A DNA stretch of 64,000 nucleotides from Synechococcus sp. LA31 (GTDB lineage Bacteria > Cyanobacteriota > Cyanobacteriia > PCC-6307 > Cyanobiaceae): positions 372,001 through 436,000 of the forward strand of contig NZ_CP075523.1 of the NCBI RefSeq assembly GCF_018502385.1, written 5' to 3'. Shown here in pieces: positions 1 through 7,375 of this stretch (position 1 is its first letter; the number at the start of each line of letters is the position of its first letter). Below the pieces are notes generated by a model. The model worked only from the letters and a program-made list of their open reading frames with translations, did no database searches and was not told the origin of the DNA. Position numbers and translations under genes: made by a program.

Positions 1-903
1 GCGGGGCGACTGGGGGACCCCACCGCCCAGGACCTCTTGGCTGAGCTGGATGAACGCTTGCGCTGGGGAGGCGTGCTGCGCGAAGACGAGCTGCCAGTGC
101 GGGTGTTTGCCAATCGCTCGATCGTGCACCCCGATCTGGTGCGGCGCGACTCGCTGGCGGTGCCCGAACAGGCCGAGAAGCTTGAGGCTGCGATCGCAGG
201 TGGCCAACGCGTTCTGCTGGAGCGCTTCAGTGATGCAGCCGAGCACGGCGAGGAGCCCCGAGATGCGATTCGGGTCTGGCCGCTGCAGCTTCTGTTTCAC
301 AACATCGGTTGGTATCTGGCCTACGAGGACGACGCCATTGGCCATGACCATGGCCTGATCCGCACCGAACGGCTGGATCGCCTGGCCTTGCGCCAGGTGG
401 AGAGTGGTTTTCGCCGGTCACCGCAGCAGCGCGCCGATGGCATTCGGCGCCTAGCCCGGCTGATGGAGCTCAGCGGCGGGATCTATTTCGGTGATGACGC
501 CGGGCTGCAGCAACAGCTGGCGGCTGCAACCATCGACGAGCTACCAGAGCTGCTCACCACCGTGCGCTTTCGCTGCACCGAGCGGGTCTATCGCTTCCTG
601 CGGGAAGGCCTACAGCGGTATCCCCTCAACCAGATGCGCTTCTCCAAGCCGCTTGCCGGTGACCGCTGGCGTCATTCCGCGAAGGCACCGGTGGTGCTGG
701 AGCCGGTTGCTGGCGACTCCCATCCTTTCCCTGTGGAACTGGATCTGCCCCCTTGGACCGTGGCGCGTGATGTGGACTTCAGGCGTTGGCTGTTTGGTTA
801 TGGGTCGGATGTGGTGATCGAGGAGCCCCAGGAGCTCCGGATGGAGCACGCTCGCCGCGCATTAGCTGTGGTGGCGTCTTATTCACAGGCACACCAGAGA
901 TGA
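1..903 (+). CDS. WYL-domain protein, 5'-truncated
   Basis: The reading frame is open from base 1, so the true start lies upstream; a TTG at 37 is only an internal option. The visible 300 residues contain a stretch around IRVWPLQLLFHNIGWYLAYE that matches the core of WYL domains, followed by arginine-rich segments. WYL proteins are usually ligand-sensing transcriptional regulators, often with an N-terminal winged helix; that part would be outside the window. It is followed by a convergent pair of small membrane-protein genes. Its position near a nuclease-helicase gene recalls WYL regulators of defence loci, but this is inference. The family assignment rests on the motif only. Confidence 0.75.
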   Translation, partial: AGRLGDPTAQDLLAELDERLRWGGVLREDELPVRVFANRSIVHPDLVRRDSLAVPEQAEKLEAAIAGGQRVLLERFSDAAEHGEEPRDAIRVWPLQLLFHNIGWYLAYEDDAIGHDHGLIRTERLDRLALRQVESGFRRSPQQRADGIRRLARLMELSGGIYFGDDAGLQQQLAAATIDELPELLTTVRFRCTERVYRFLREGLQRYPLNQMRFSKPLAGDRWRHSAKAPVVLEPVAGDSHPFPVELDLPPWTVARDVDFRRWLFGYGSDVVIEEPQELRMEHARRALAVVASYSQAHQR

Positions 904-917
904 GAGCTGTTGATGAC

Positions 918-1604
918 TCAGGTTGAAATCCACGACTTGAGATCAAACGCCTGATCCCGCTGACCTGGCAACGCTCGAGCGGCGCTGCAAATCGCGCCTG
1001 CCATCAGCCAGATCTGGGCCCCTGGGATCAGCGCTATGGCCAAGCTCACCGCTAGAGACAGAGATGCTCCGCTGATGGACGCCAGACCAACGGATCGCAG
1101 GGTTTTGATCAAGCGATCGCGCCGCGCGGACGCTGTCGCCTCGAGCCAGGCAGATCGGTTGCGCGTCAATTCCCAGCCAAGGGTGATGACAGCTGCAATC
1201 ACGGCCGCCTCCAGGCAGTGGCCGGCAAGATCAGCCGCGACTCCAGGCGCCTGGATGGCATCGAACCCTCCATCCACATGGGCCCGGCCCACCTCCAGCG
1301 GAGTCATCGGCTCGGCGCCCCGACTGCGATTCCAGCTGGCGGTTTCAAATTGCCAGCCCTGTGCGGCTGATCCGCCTTGCGCCTGGGGAACCCAGTGGCT
1401 CAGATCTTTATCCGAAAGCCAACTACGGATCGCTTCCTCAGGGCTGTTGCTCCGCAACAAGAGTTCGGGGAGCTGGCCCTGCAGTTGGGCTCCATGGGCG
1501 GCCAGTCGTTCCTGGAGGGTGGCGATCAGCTGAGGGTCGAAGACCAGCTCTGGGATGCGTGTGATGAACGCTGATGTGAGCCCGATGGCGAAGGCGCGAC
1601 TCAT
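918..1604 (-). CDS. Hypothetical protein with C-terminal hydrophobic segments
   Basis: This 228-residue protein has no family I recognise. The N-terminal half is soluble in character; the C-terminal third contains two hydrophobic stretches, roughly residues 130-150 and 177-205, separated by a basic linker rich in Arg. Its start codon overlaps the stop of the upstream gene by four bases (ATGA type, 1601-1604), so the two are probably translationally coupled. The C-terminal layout (hydrophobic, charged linker, long Gly/Ala-rich hydrophobic segment) resembles the neighbouring 178-residue protein, suggesting the two are diverged paralogues or partners. The function is unknown. Confidence 0.65.
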   Translation of the reverse strand: MSRAFAIGLTSAFITRIPELVFDPQLIATLQERLAAHGAQLQGQLPELLLRSNSPEEAIRSWLSDKDLSHWVPQAQGGSAAQGWQFETASWNRSRGAEPMTPLEVGRAHVDGGFDAIQAPGVAADLAGHCLEAAVIAAVITLGWELTRNRSAWLEATASARRDRLIKTLRSVGLASISGASLSLAVSLAIALIPGAQIWLMAGAICSAARALPGQRDQAFDLKSWIST

Positions 1605-2137
1605 ACCGCTTGAGAGGCCGTACCCGCTCCACTGATGAGGCGGCTTAGGTTCACGCCCGCCTCAAAGGCAGCGCGATGGAGGTCTGAGCGCTGGGCCTCG
1701 CTGAGGCCATCCCAAAAGGCGTGGGCAAGGTCCACCGAAGCCTTACCCAGGCCAACCATCCCGATCAAGCTCAGCGGTAAGCCAAGCCAGGGGAAGACCA
1801 GAAGCACCACGCCGAGCACTGCACTCACGGCGGCACCTTGCTTGGTGGTTTCCCAGACGCTCGCCACGATGACCTTGACCTGGGTGTTGCGGTCGATCTC
1901 ACCGCGTTTGCGCATGGCTTCGGTGCGCAGCCCAGTGAGGAGGGCCTGGTAAATCGCATAAACGAGCATTCCGCCGACGGTGCTCTCGCCGACGAACTCA
2001 CCACCAGTCAATGCACCGTGGTTGCCGTTCAGGTCGATCGACGCCACGCCTGCCGTTGGGGCGATCTCCCAGCCAGCGCGGGGAATCCGATAGGGGTCGC
2101 GTTCGCGTGTCATCTGGGGGTCAAGACGCTGAACCAA
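1601..2137 (-). CDS. Hypothetical small membrane protein
   Basis: This 178-residue protein has a polar N-terminus, a hydrophobic stretch at about residues 54-70, a basic linker, and a longer hydrophobic segment at about residues 100-130 that includes FPWLGLPLSLIGMVGLG. It is the first gene of a two-gene minus-strand unit overlapping the next gene by four bases. A start at the internal Met nine residues in (MTRERD) is equally possible. No known family was recognised. The gene is divergent from the nuclease-helicase unit, sharing the roughly 140-base region 2138-2276 that presumably holds both promoters. Confidence 0.65.
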   Translation of the reverse strand: MVQRLDPQMTRERDPYRIPRAGWEIAPTAGVASIDLNGNHGALTGGEFVGESTVGGMLVYAIYQALLTGLRTEAMRKRGEIDRNTQVKVIVASVWETTKQGAAVSAVLGVVLLVFPWLGLPLSLIGMVGLGKASVDLAHAFWDGLSEAQRSDLHRAAFEAGVNLSRLISGAGTASQAV

Positions 2138-2276
2138 CTCTCCGGTGGCTTCGTCTCCAAAAGCTCGAATTACGTGCGAAGGACGGATGCAAAGACGCTG
2201 CTTGCGGTTCTTCGCACGAAAACCAGAGACACCTCAGGCCGCCTACCCGAGGGTGACGGCATCCGCATCAGTCCTG

Positions 2277-2723
2277 ATGGCGTCTTTTTTCAAGCGTTTC
2301 CGGCACAGCAACAATTTCAAGCCCGATCCGAATGAGAACCGGGGGCCATTCCCCAAGCCCTCCGAGATTGCCCAACCAGAGCCAGAGGTCGCTGCGGAGA
2401 CGTCAACACCAGGGACGATCCAGGAGTTGCTCGCCATGCAACATCTGCAGCCGTGCGCCTATGGGCCTGTCGCCAAGGCAGACGAGGGCAGCGGCAAGGT
2501 CCAAGAGGTTTTGGGGTTGATCGCTGAACTCTCCACCAGCCCTCTGGAAGACCAGCAGATCGCTCTGGCCCTTATTGGAAGGCTGGAGGGGCTGCATCAA
2601 GCGGTGGTGCAGCAATTCCAACAGGACCCGGAGGCCAATCACCGGTCGATCTCCTTGTGGAGCATCGACTCCGATCGACTGCTGCATGCCCGCAACATGC
2701 TTGCCAATGTGGATCTGGGCTGA
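2277..2723 (+). CDS. Hypothetical 148-residue protein upstream of nuclease-helicase
   Basis: I chose the ATG at 2277 (MASFFKRF) because the longer open frame upstream has an atypical composition. The protein has a basic N-terminus, a Pro/Glu-rich linker and a probably helical C-terminal two thirds with leucine and glutamine periodicity. No domain is recognised. Its stop codon overlaps the start of the large nuclease-helicase gene (TGATG at 2721-2725), so the two are likely translated together and this may be an accessory subunit. Confidence 0.6.
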   Translation: MASFFKRFRHSNNFKPDPNENRGPFPKPSEIAQPEPEVAAETSTPGTIQELLAMQHLQPCAYGPVAKADEGSGKVQEVLGLIAELSTSPLEDQQIALALIGRLEGLHQAVVQQFQQDPEANHRSISLWSIDSDRLLHARNMLANVDLG

Positions 2724-5700
2724 TGGATCGAAGCCGGATGTCTCGGATCACCCCAAGCAAGCTCTCCCTCTTCTCCCGCAGCCCGGTGATCGGCGCCTGG
2801 TGGGAAGAACTGGAAGCACGCGGTCTCTTTCAGGAGAGCAAGCCCGAGCCCAGTGCGCTCGATCAGCAGCTCTTTGCCGATGGTCTGCGCCATGAGCAGG
2901 TACTGCTGAGCAAGTTGGAAGCCCAGGGTCATCGCATCGCCCGTCTTCCTGGAAAGCAAAACGACGCCGACTACACCACCACCAGGGCGGCGATGGCGGA
3001 GGGTTTTGATTTCATCCACCAGGCTTCGCTCTGCAACGACGAACTGCGCGGCTCTGCCGACCTGTTGCGCCGGATTGAGCAACCCTCAGGGCTGGGCAGC
3101 TGGAGCTACATCCCGATTGAGTGCAAGCTGGCCTCCAAGCCCAAAACCACGTTCTTGGTGCAGGCCTCGGCTTATTGCGAGCTGTTGACTGCGCTGCTTG
3201 GCCAGCGACCTGATCACTTTGAGCTCTATCTCGGTGGTGGTCGCTTTCAGCGCTACGCCACCGATCAGTTCTGGGCCTGGTACCAGCTGCTGCGTCAGCG
3301 CTACCGCAGCTTCCGCGCAACCTTTGATCCTCAGGCTGTCCCAGAAGACATGCCCGGTGATCACGCCGGCTGGACCGCCTTTATTGACCAACGGCTGGCA
3401 GATCAGGGCGATCTGATGCTCGTGGCCAACATGCGTCAGAGCCAACGGCAGAAGCTGCGCGCCGCAGGGATCGCGACGATCGACGACTTGGCAGCGTTGC
3501 CCGCCGGTACGGCAGTTCCCGGACTCAACCCCGAAGCGCTGCATGAGCTGCGGCAACAGGCCGAACTCCAGCTCACGCCAGCTGCTCCTGATGGCCGCCC
3601 GGCTTATCGGCTCCGCCCCGTGATCAAAGGCAAGGGCCTGGCTGCCTTGCCTGCGGCCGATGACGGCGATATCTGGTTCGACATGGAGGGCATCCAGGAC
3701 TCGGTGGCTGGCACCAAGCTCGAATACCTCTTTGGTGCCTGCTACCGGGACATCCCCGGCGGCCCACCGCAGTTCAAGGCCTGGTGGGCCCACAGCCCGC
3801 TGGAGGAGAAGAAGGCCTTTGAAGCATGGGTGGACTGGGTGGAAGACCGCCGCAGCCGTTATCCCGGCCTGCGCGTCTACCACTACGCCAGCTACGAGAA
3901 GACGGCGATGCGCCGCCTGGCTCAACAGCACTGCACGCGGGAGGCGGTGATCGATGAATGGCTGCGCTCGGGCTTGTTGGTGGATCTTTTGCCGGTGGTG
4001 ACCGGCTCAATCGTGCTCGGTGAGCCCAGCTACTCGATCAAGAAGGTGGAGCACCTCTACATGGAGAAGCGCGCCGCTGAAGTGACCAATGCCGGCGATT
4101 CGGTGGTGGCCTACCTCAACTGGCAGAACTCCGGTGAACCGAATCACCCTGGTGCTCTCCCCGACGGCAGCCCGCTGCTTCAGGGCATCGAGAACTACAA
4201 CAAGGAAGACTGCGAGTCCACGGTTTTCCTGCACGACTGGCTGCGGGGGCTGAGGCGTGAGCGAGGTCTTCCGGAGAACCCGCTGGAGACAGCGTCAGAT
4301 GAAAAGCCGCAGAAAGAACCGTGGCCGCTTGGGCAGCTGAGCGCCGAGCTGTTGGGTGAACTCCCGGAGGCACTGCAAAGCGATCCAGGGCCAACCGGAA
4401 GTGATGAACGACTGGTTGCGCAGGAGCAACGCGGACCGCGGGGCCTGAGCTGGCGTGTGCAGCGGCTCCTGGCGCAGTTACTGCCTTTTCACCACCGTGA
4501 AGCGAAGGTGGCGTGGTGGGCCTATTTCGATCGCCGCAATAAAGCAGAGCTCAGCCCGTCGGATCTGATTGATGACAGCGAATCCATTGCGGAGGCCCGC
4601 TGGCGCAGCGTGCAGGCCCGTGAGAGCAAGCGCACCGGCGCTGACTATCACACCTTTTCCTTTGATCCATCCCAACCCCTGAAGATCGGAGCGCGGGATG
4701 CCGATCGCTCCCCGCAGCTCGAGATCGCAGATACGGGCCTCAAGCTCGACATCGATGCCCTCGACGCCGAGCGTGGCCGCATCACCCTCAAGCTGCCCTG
4801 GAGTAAGCGGGACCAGCGGCGCAGTGAAGGCCTCGGTGATGGCATCCCTGATCAGCTCTGCAGTCTGATCGCGGTTCCTGCGGACATCACTGAGAAATTG
4901 CGCGACAGCCTGCTCGAGCAGGCCAAGGCCTGGCACAGCGGAGCATCACCGATCCCTCAGGCGATGGTGCAGCTGCTCGAGCGCCAAACCCTGCCCGAGC
5001 TCAAACCGCTGAACGCCGCGGTGGCAGCTGATCCCTCTGGTGTCGCTGCGCGCCTGGCTGATTTCCTCGCTAACCGCAGCGGCTGCACCCTCGCTCTGCA
5101 GGGGCCACCTGGAACTGGAAAAACCACGGTGACAGGACAGGTGATTGCAGATCTCGTGGCACGGGGCAAGCGGGTGGCGATCAGCTCCAACGGCCATGCA
5201 GCGATCAACAACCTGCTGATCAAGGCCAAGTACACCTGCGCGGAGCGCGGACTCAGCGGCGCGGTCGTGAAATGCAACACCAGCAAAAAAGAGGAGTCGC
5301 TCACCGGCAAAGGGATTCCTCTGGTGCATCCCGATGGCATCACCCCTGCGATGGCCGTGGTGGGTGGCACCGCTTGGATGTTCGCCCGGGAGGTGTTGGC
5401 TGATCAGTTCGATCTGCTCGTGGTGGATGAGGCGGGCCAGATGTCATTGGCGAATCTGTTGGTGATGGCCCGCTGCGCTCGCTCGATTCTGTTGGTGGGT
5501 GATCAACAACAGCTGGCCCAGCCTTCCCAGGCCGATCACCCCGGCTCCTCCGGGGACTCCTGCCTCGAATACCTGATGCAGGGGGCCCATGTAGTGCCAC
5601 CTGATCAGGGTGTGTTTCTTTCCACCAGTTGGCGGATGGAGCCCTCGATCACGGCGGTGGTCTCCGAGCTCTTCTATGACGGGCGCCTGCAGGCAAGCAG

Positions 5701-6244
5701 TGCCAACGCCGTGAACGCGATCCAGTGGGCTAGGCCGTGCCTGACTGCATCAGGGCGTGCACTACCCGATCGGGGCATGGTGTTTGAAGCCGTGCACCAC
5801 AGCGGCTGCAGCGTGACCAGTGAGGCCGAGATCGAGCGGATCGATGAGATCGTGGCGGCACTCCTTGGTGGGTCGTACACCCATGCCAAAGGCAGCGGCA
5901 GGCTGAGCTCAGAAGAGATCCTCGTGATCGCTCCCTACAACGTGCAGGTGAATCGCCTACGCCAGCGCCTGGACGGCAAAGCCAGAGTTGGCACGGTTGA
6001 CAAATTCCAAGGACAGGAGGCACCGGTTGCGATCCTTTCCCTCACTGCGAGCAGTGGCGATGACGCACCAAGGGGGTTGGGCTTTTTGCTCTCACCGAAT
6101 CGCCTGAACGTGGCGATCAGTCGGGCTCAATGCCTGTCGATCGTGGTGGGCTGCCCCGGATTAACGAGCGGCCTGGCCAACACGATCGAAGAAGCAGAGC
6201 AGATCAACCGGTTGTGCCGGATTATTCAGAGCAGCGAAACATGA
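2723..6244 (+). CDS. TM0106-family RecB-like nuclease fused to SF1 helicase
   Basis: This 1173-residue multidomain nucleic-acid enzyme has three parts. Residues about 50-200 form a RecB/Cas4-like PD-(D/E)XK nuclease: Asp113 in GSADLL, Glu133-x-Lys135 in IECKLA, and the QxxxY motif at 147-151. Residues about 315-500 form an RNase H-like (DnaQ/YprB type) domain with DIWFDMEG and NKEDCES. The C-terminal 400 residues are a Dna2/Upf1-like SF1 helicase: Walker A GPPGTGKT near residue 793, Walker B VVDEAGQ near 900, GDQQQL, DKFQGQE and RLNVAISRAQ. All key motifs look intact. The start at 2723 overlaps the preceding stop; the stop overlaps the next start. TM0106-type proteins are widespread and poorly characterised; DNA repair or anti-mobile-element roles are both possible. 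Confidence 0.88.
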   Translation: MDRSRMSRITPSKLSLFSRSPVIGAWWEELEARGLFQESKPEPSALDQQLFADGLRHEQVLLSKLEAQGHRIARLPGKQNDADYTTTRAAMAEGFDFIHQASLCNDELRGSADLLRRIEQPSGLGSWSYIPIECKLASKPKTTFLVQASAYCELLTALLGQRPDHFELYLGGGRFQRYATDQFWAWYQLLRQRYRSFRATFDPQAVPEDMPGDHAGWTAFIDQRLADQGDLMLVANMRQSQRQKLRAAGIATIDDLAALPAGTAVPGLNPEALHELRQQAELQLTPAAPDGRPAYRLRPVIKGKGLAALPAADDGDIWFDMEGIQDSVAGTKLEYLFGACYRDIPGGPPQFKAWWAHSPLEEKKAFEAWVDWVEDRRSRYPGLRVYHYASYEKTAMRRLAQQHCTREAVIDEWLRSGLLVDLLPVVTGSIVLGEPSYSIKKVEHLYMEKRAAEVTNAGDSVVAYLNWQNSGEPNHPGALPDGSPLLQGIENYNKEDCESTVFLHDWLRGLRRERGLPENPLETASDEKPQKEPWPLGQLSAELLGELPEALQSDPGPTGSDERLVAQEQRGPRGLSWRVQRLLAQLLPFHHREAKVAWWAYFDRRNKAELSPSDLIDDSESIAEARWRSVQARESKRTGADYHTFSFDPSQPLKIGARDADRSPQLEIADTGLKLDIDALDAERGRITLKLPWSKRDQRRSEGLGDGIPDQLCSLIAVPADITEKLRDSLLEQAKAWHSGASPIPQAMVQLLERQTLPELKPLNAAVAADPSGVAARLADFLANRSGCTLALQGPPGTGKTTVTGQVIADLVARGKRVAISSNGHAAINNLLIKAKYTCAERGLSGAVVKCNTSKKEESLTGKGIPLVHPDGITPAMAVVGGTAWMFAREVLADQFDLLVVDEAGQMSLANLLVMARCARSILLVGDQQQLAQPSQADHPGSSGDSCLEYLMQGAHVVPPDQGVFLSTSWRMEPSITAVVSELFYDGRLQASSANAVNAIQWARPCLTASGRALPDRGMVFEAVHHSGCSVTSEAEIERIDEIVAALLGGSYTHAKGSGRLSSEEILVIAPYNVQVNRLRQRLDGKARVGTVDKFQGQEAPVAILSLTASSGDDAPRGLGFLLSPNRLNVAISRAQCLSIVVGCPGLTSGLANTIEEAEQINRLCRIIQSSET

Positions 6245-6594
6245 CCATCACCAGGAACCTCTGGGAACCCTTTGTGGGGGTGCTTCTACCCCTAGGACTG
6301 ATCGCGTCTTTTGGCCCAGTCGCGATTGCCCAACAACCTGTGCAACCCCTCCCCAAAGTGGGAGGGTGCCCACTGGGCTACCACGCCTCCGGGAGCTACT
6401 GCGTGCCATCCAAGAGCAGCAACACCCGTGGTGCACTTGAGAAGACTGGCGGCAGCTGCCCGCTTGGCTTCTACAGCTCAGGGTCCTACTGCGTGAGTAG
6501 TCCAAGCAACAACCGCGAAACGATCCAGAAGCAGGGCAGCAGTTGTCCTCTGGGCTGGTACAGCTCGGGCAGTTACTGCGTGAAGAGCCGCTGA
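6241..6594 (+). CDS. Secreted small Cys-repeat protein
   Basis: This 117-residue protein has a hydrophobic N-terminal segment ending near ASFGPVAIAQQ that looks like a Sec signal peptide with an Ala-x-Ala-like cleavage site. The mature part has three copies of a roughly 15-residue unit of the form CPLG(Y/F/W)xxSGSYCV, each with two cysteines, separated by polar linkers of about 20 residues. Each unit could close one disulfide after export. The ATG overlaps the helicase stop (ATGA, 6241-6244), a surprising coupling for an exported protein. Function unknown. Confidence 0.75.
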   Translation: MTITRNLWEPFVGVLLPLGLIASFGPVAIAQQPVQPLPKVGGCPLGYHASGSYCVPSKSSNTRGALEKTGGSCPLGFYSSGSYCVSSPSNNRETIQKQGSSCPLGWYSSGSYCVKSR

Positions 6595-6607
6595 TCAACA
6601 GCGGCTC
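6585..6607. terminator. Perfect 9-bp hairpin between convergent genes
   Basis: GAGCCGCTG (6585-6593) pairs perfectly with CAGCGGCTC (6599-6607) around a five-base loop. The left arm includes the last codons of the Cys-repeat gene and the loop begins inside its stop codon. There is no long T tract on either strand, so it may act as a weak bidirectional terminator or as an mRNA 3' end stabiliser for the convergent gene pair. Confidence 0.55.
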
Positions 6608-6625
6608 GCTGCAACTCTCAGGAGA

Positions 6626-6991
6626 TCACTCCTCCTCGTCCACACCGCCAGCGGGAATGAGGCGCACCTGCTTGCGACCGAGCTTGATTTCAAACTCATC
6701 GCCGGGCTTGAGGTCGAGCATGGCGGTGTAAGCCTTGCCCACGAGGAGGTTGCCGTTGCCTTGCACGGTGGCGGTGTAGCTGAGCTTGCGGCCACCTTTG
6801 CCCCGGCCCACGCCATCGTTGCCCAGGCTCAGACCTTTGGCTTCCAGAAGGGCCTCATAGAAGGCGGTGAAGCTGAGGCGCTCGCCACCATCTTTCTTGG
6901 TGCTCACGTAGCCGCAGCTGCGCACGAGGTCTGATTTGGACACATCGCCCAGCTCTTTCACTTTGGCGAGTAGGTCAGAACCGGTGAGCAT
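6626..6991 (-). CDS. AbrB-family (cyAbrB) transcriptional regulator
   Basis: With the ATG at 6991 (MLTGSDLLAKVKELG) the product is 121 residues, the usual size for cyanobacterial AbrB-like regulators. The N-terminus carries the conserved KSDLVRSCGYVS segment, and the SpoVT/AbrB-type DNA-binding domain is at the C-terminus (KPGDEFEIKLGRKQVRLIP). The family binds DNA as oligomers and modulates carbon and nitrogen metabolism genes in cyanobacteria. A longer frame upstream is open, but its extra residues are atypical. Confidence 0.88.
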   Translation of the reverse strand: MLTGSDLLAKVKELGDVSKSDLVRSCGYVSTKKDGGERLSFTAFYEALLEAKGLSLGNDGVGRGKGGRKLSYTATVQGNGNLLVGKAYTAMLDLKPGDEFEIKLGRKQVRLIPAGGVDEEE

Positions 6992-7070
6992 GGTGACGAA
7001 GGAGATTGCTGCACGGACAGTAACGAATGCAGCGATGGATCTCCATGTTCGTCCCACCTTTTGTGGCCAC

Positions 7071-7100
7071 TAAAAAAGGAGGCCTCCTCAGACCTCCTTG
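7071..7100 (-). terminator. Rho-independent terminator on the minus strand
   Basis: Read on the minus strand, AAGGAGG (7099-7093) pairs with CCTCCTT (7082-7076) and is followed by a run of T (7077-7072). It lies just after the 55-residue small gene at 7163-7330 and would end the transcript of that gene and the lysozyme gene upstream of it, before the cyAbrB gene. Confidence 0.8.
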
Positions 7101-7162
7101 GACAAGCAGTTGTCATCCTCTGCTCTGGATGGGTTGTAACACCCCCTGTGGGTTTGATGCCA

Positions 7163-7330
7163 TCAAAGGCTCTGCAGCAAGCGCTCCAACCGCACCAGTT
7201 GATAACGGTTGGCTTCTGTTGGCAGAGCGTTGTACATCGCCCAGCACTGGCGCAACTGGGCTTCCAATCCAAGTCGCACATGGTGATCGCTGTGCAGGGG
7301 GATGGACGCCATGGCGGGAGTGAAGGTCAT
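7163..7330 (-). CDS. Small 55-residue hypothetical protein
   Basis: A short complete frame on the minus strand begins with ATG at 7330 (MTFTPAMASIPLHSDH) and ends with TGA at 7163. The product has an amphipathic helical look in its second half (LEAQLRQCWAMYNAL ... VRLERLLQSL). It lies 45 bases after the GH24-C39 gene stop, in the same direction, and is followed about 60 bases later by a clear terminator, so the two probably form one transcript. No family is recognised. Confidence 0.6.
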   Translation of the reverse strand: MTFTPAMASIPLHSDHHVRLGLEAQLRQCWAMYNALPTEANRYQLVRLERLLQSL

Positions 7331-7375
7331 GGGTGATCTGGAGCAACTGCTGGAAGTGTTCCCCGCTTTGGCGCG

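Noticed and set aside
1-10. CGGGGCGAC at bases 2-10 matches the 3' end of tRNA-Pro (9794-9802) and might be the second attachment site
   Set aside because: Only about nine bases match and they lie inside the WYL protein coding frame; chance is likely in such GC-rich DNA.
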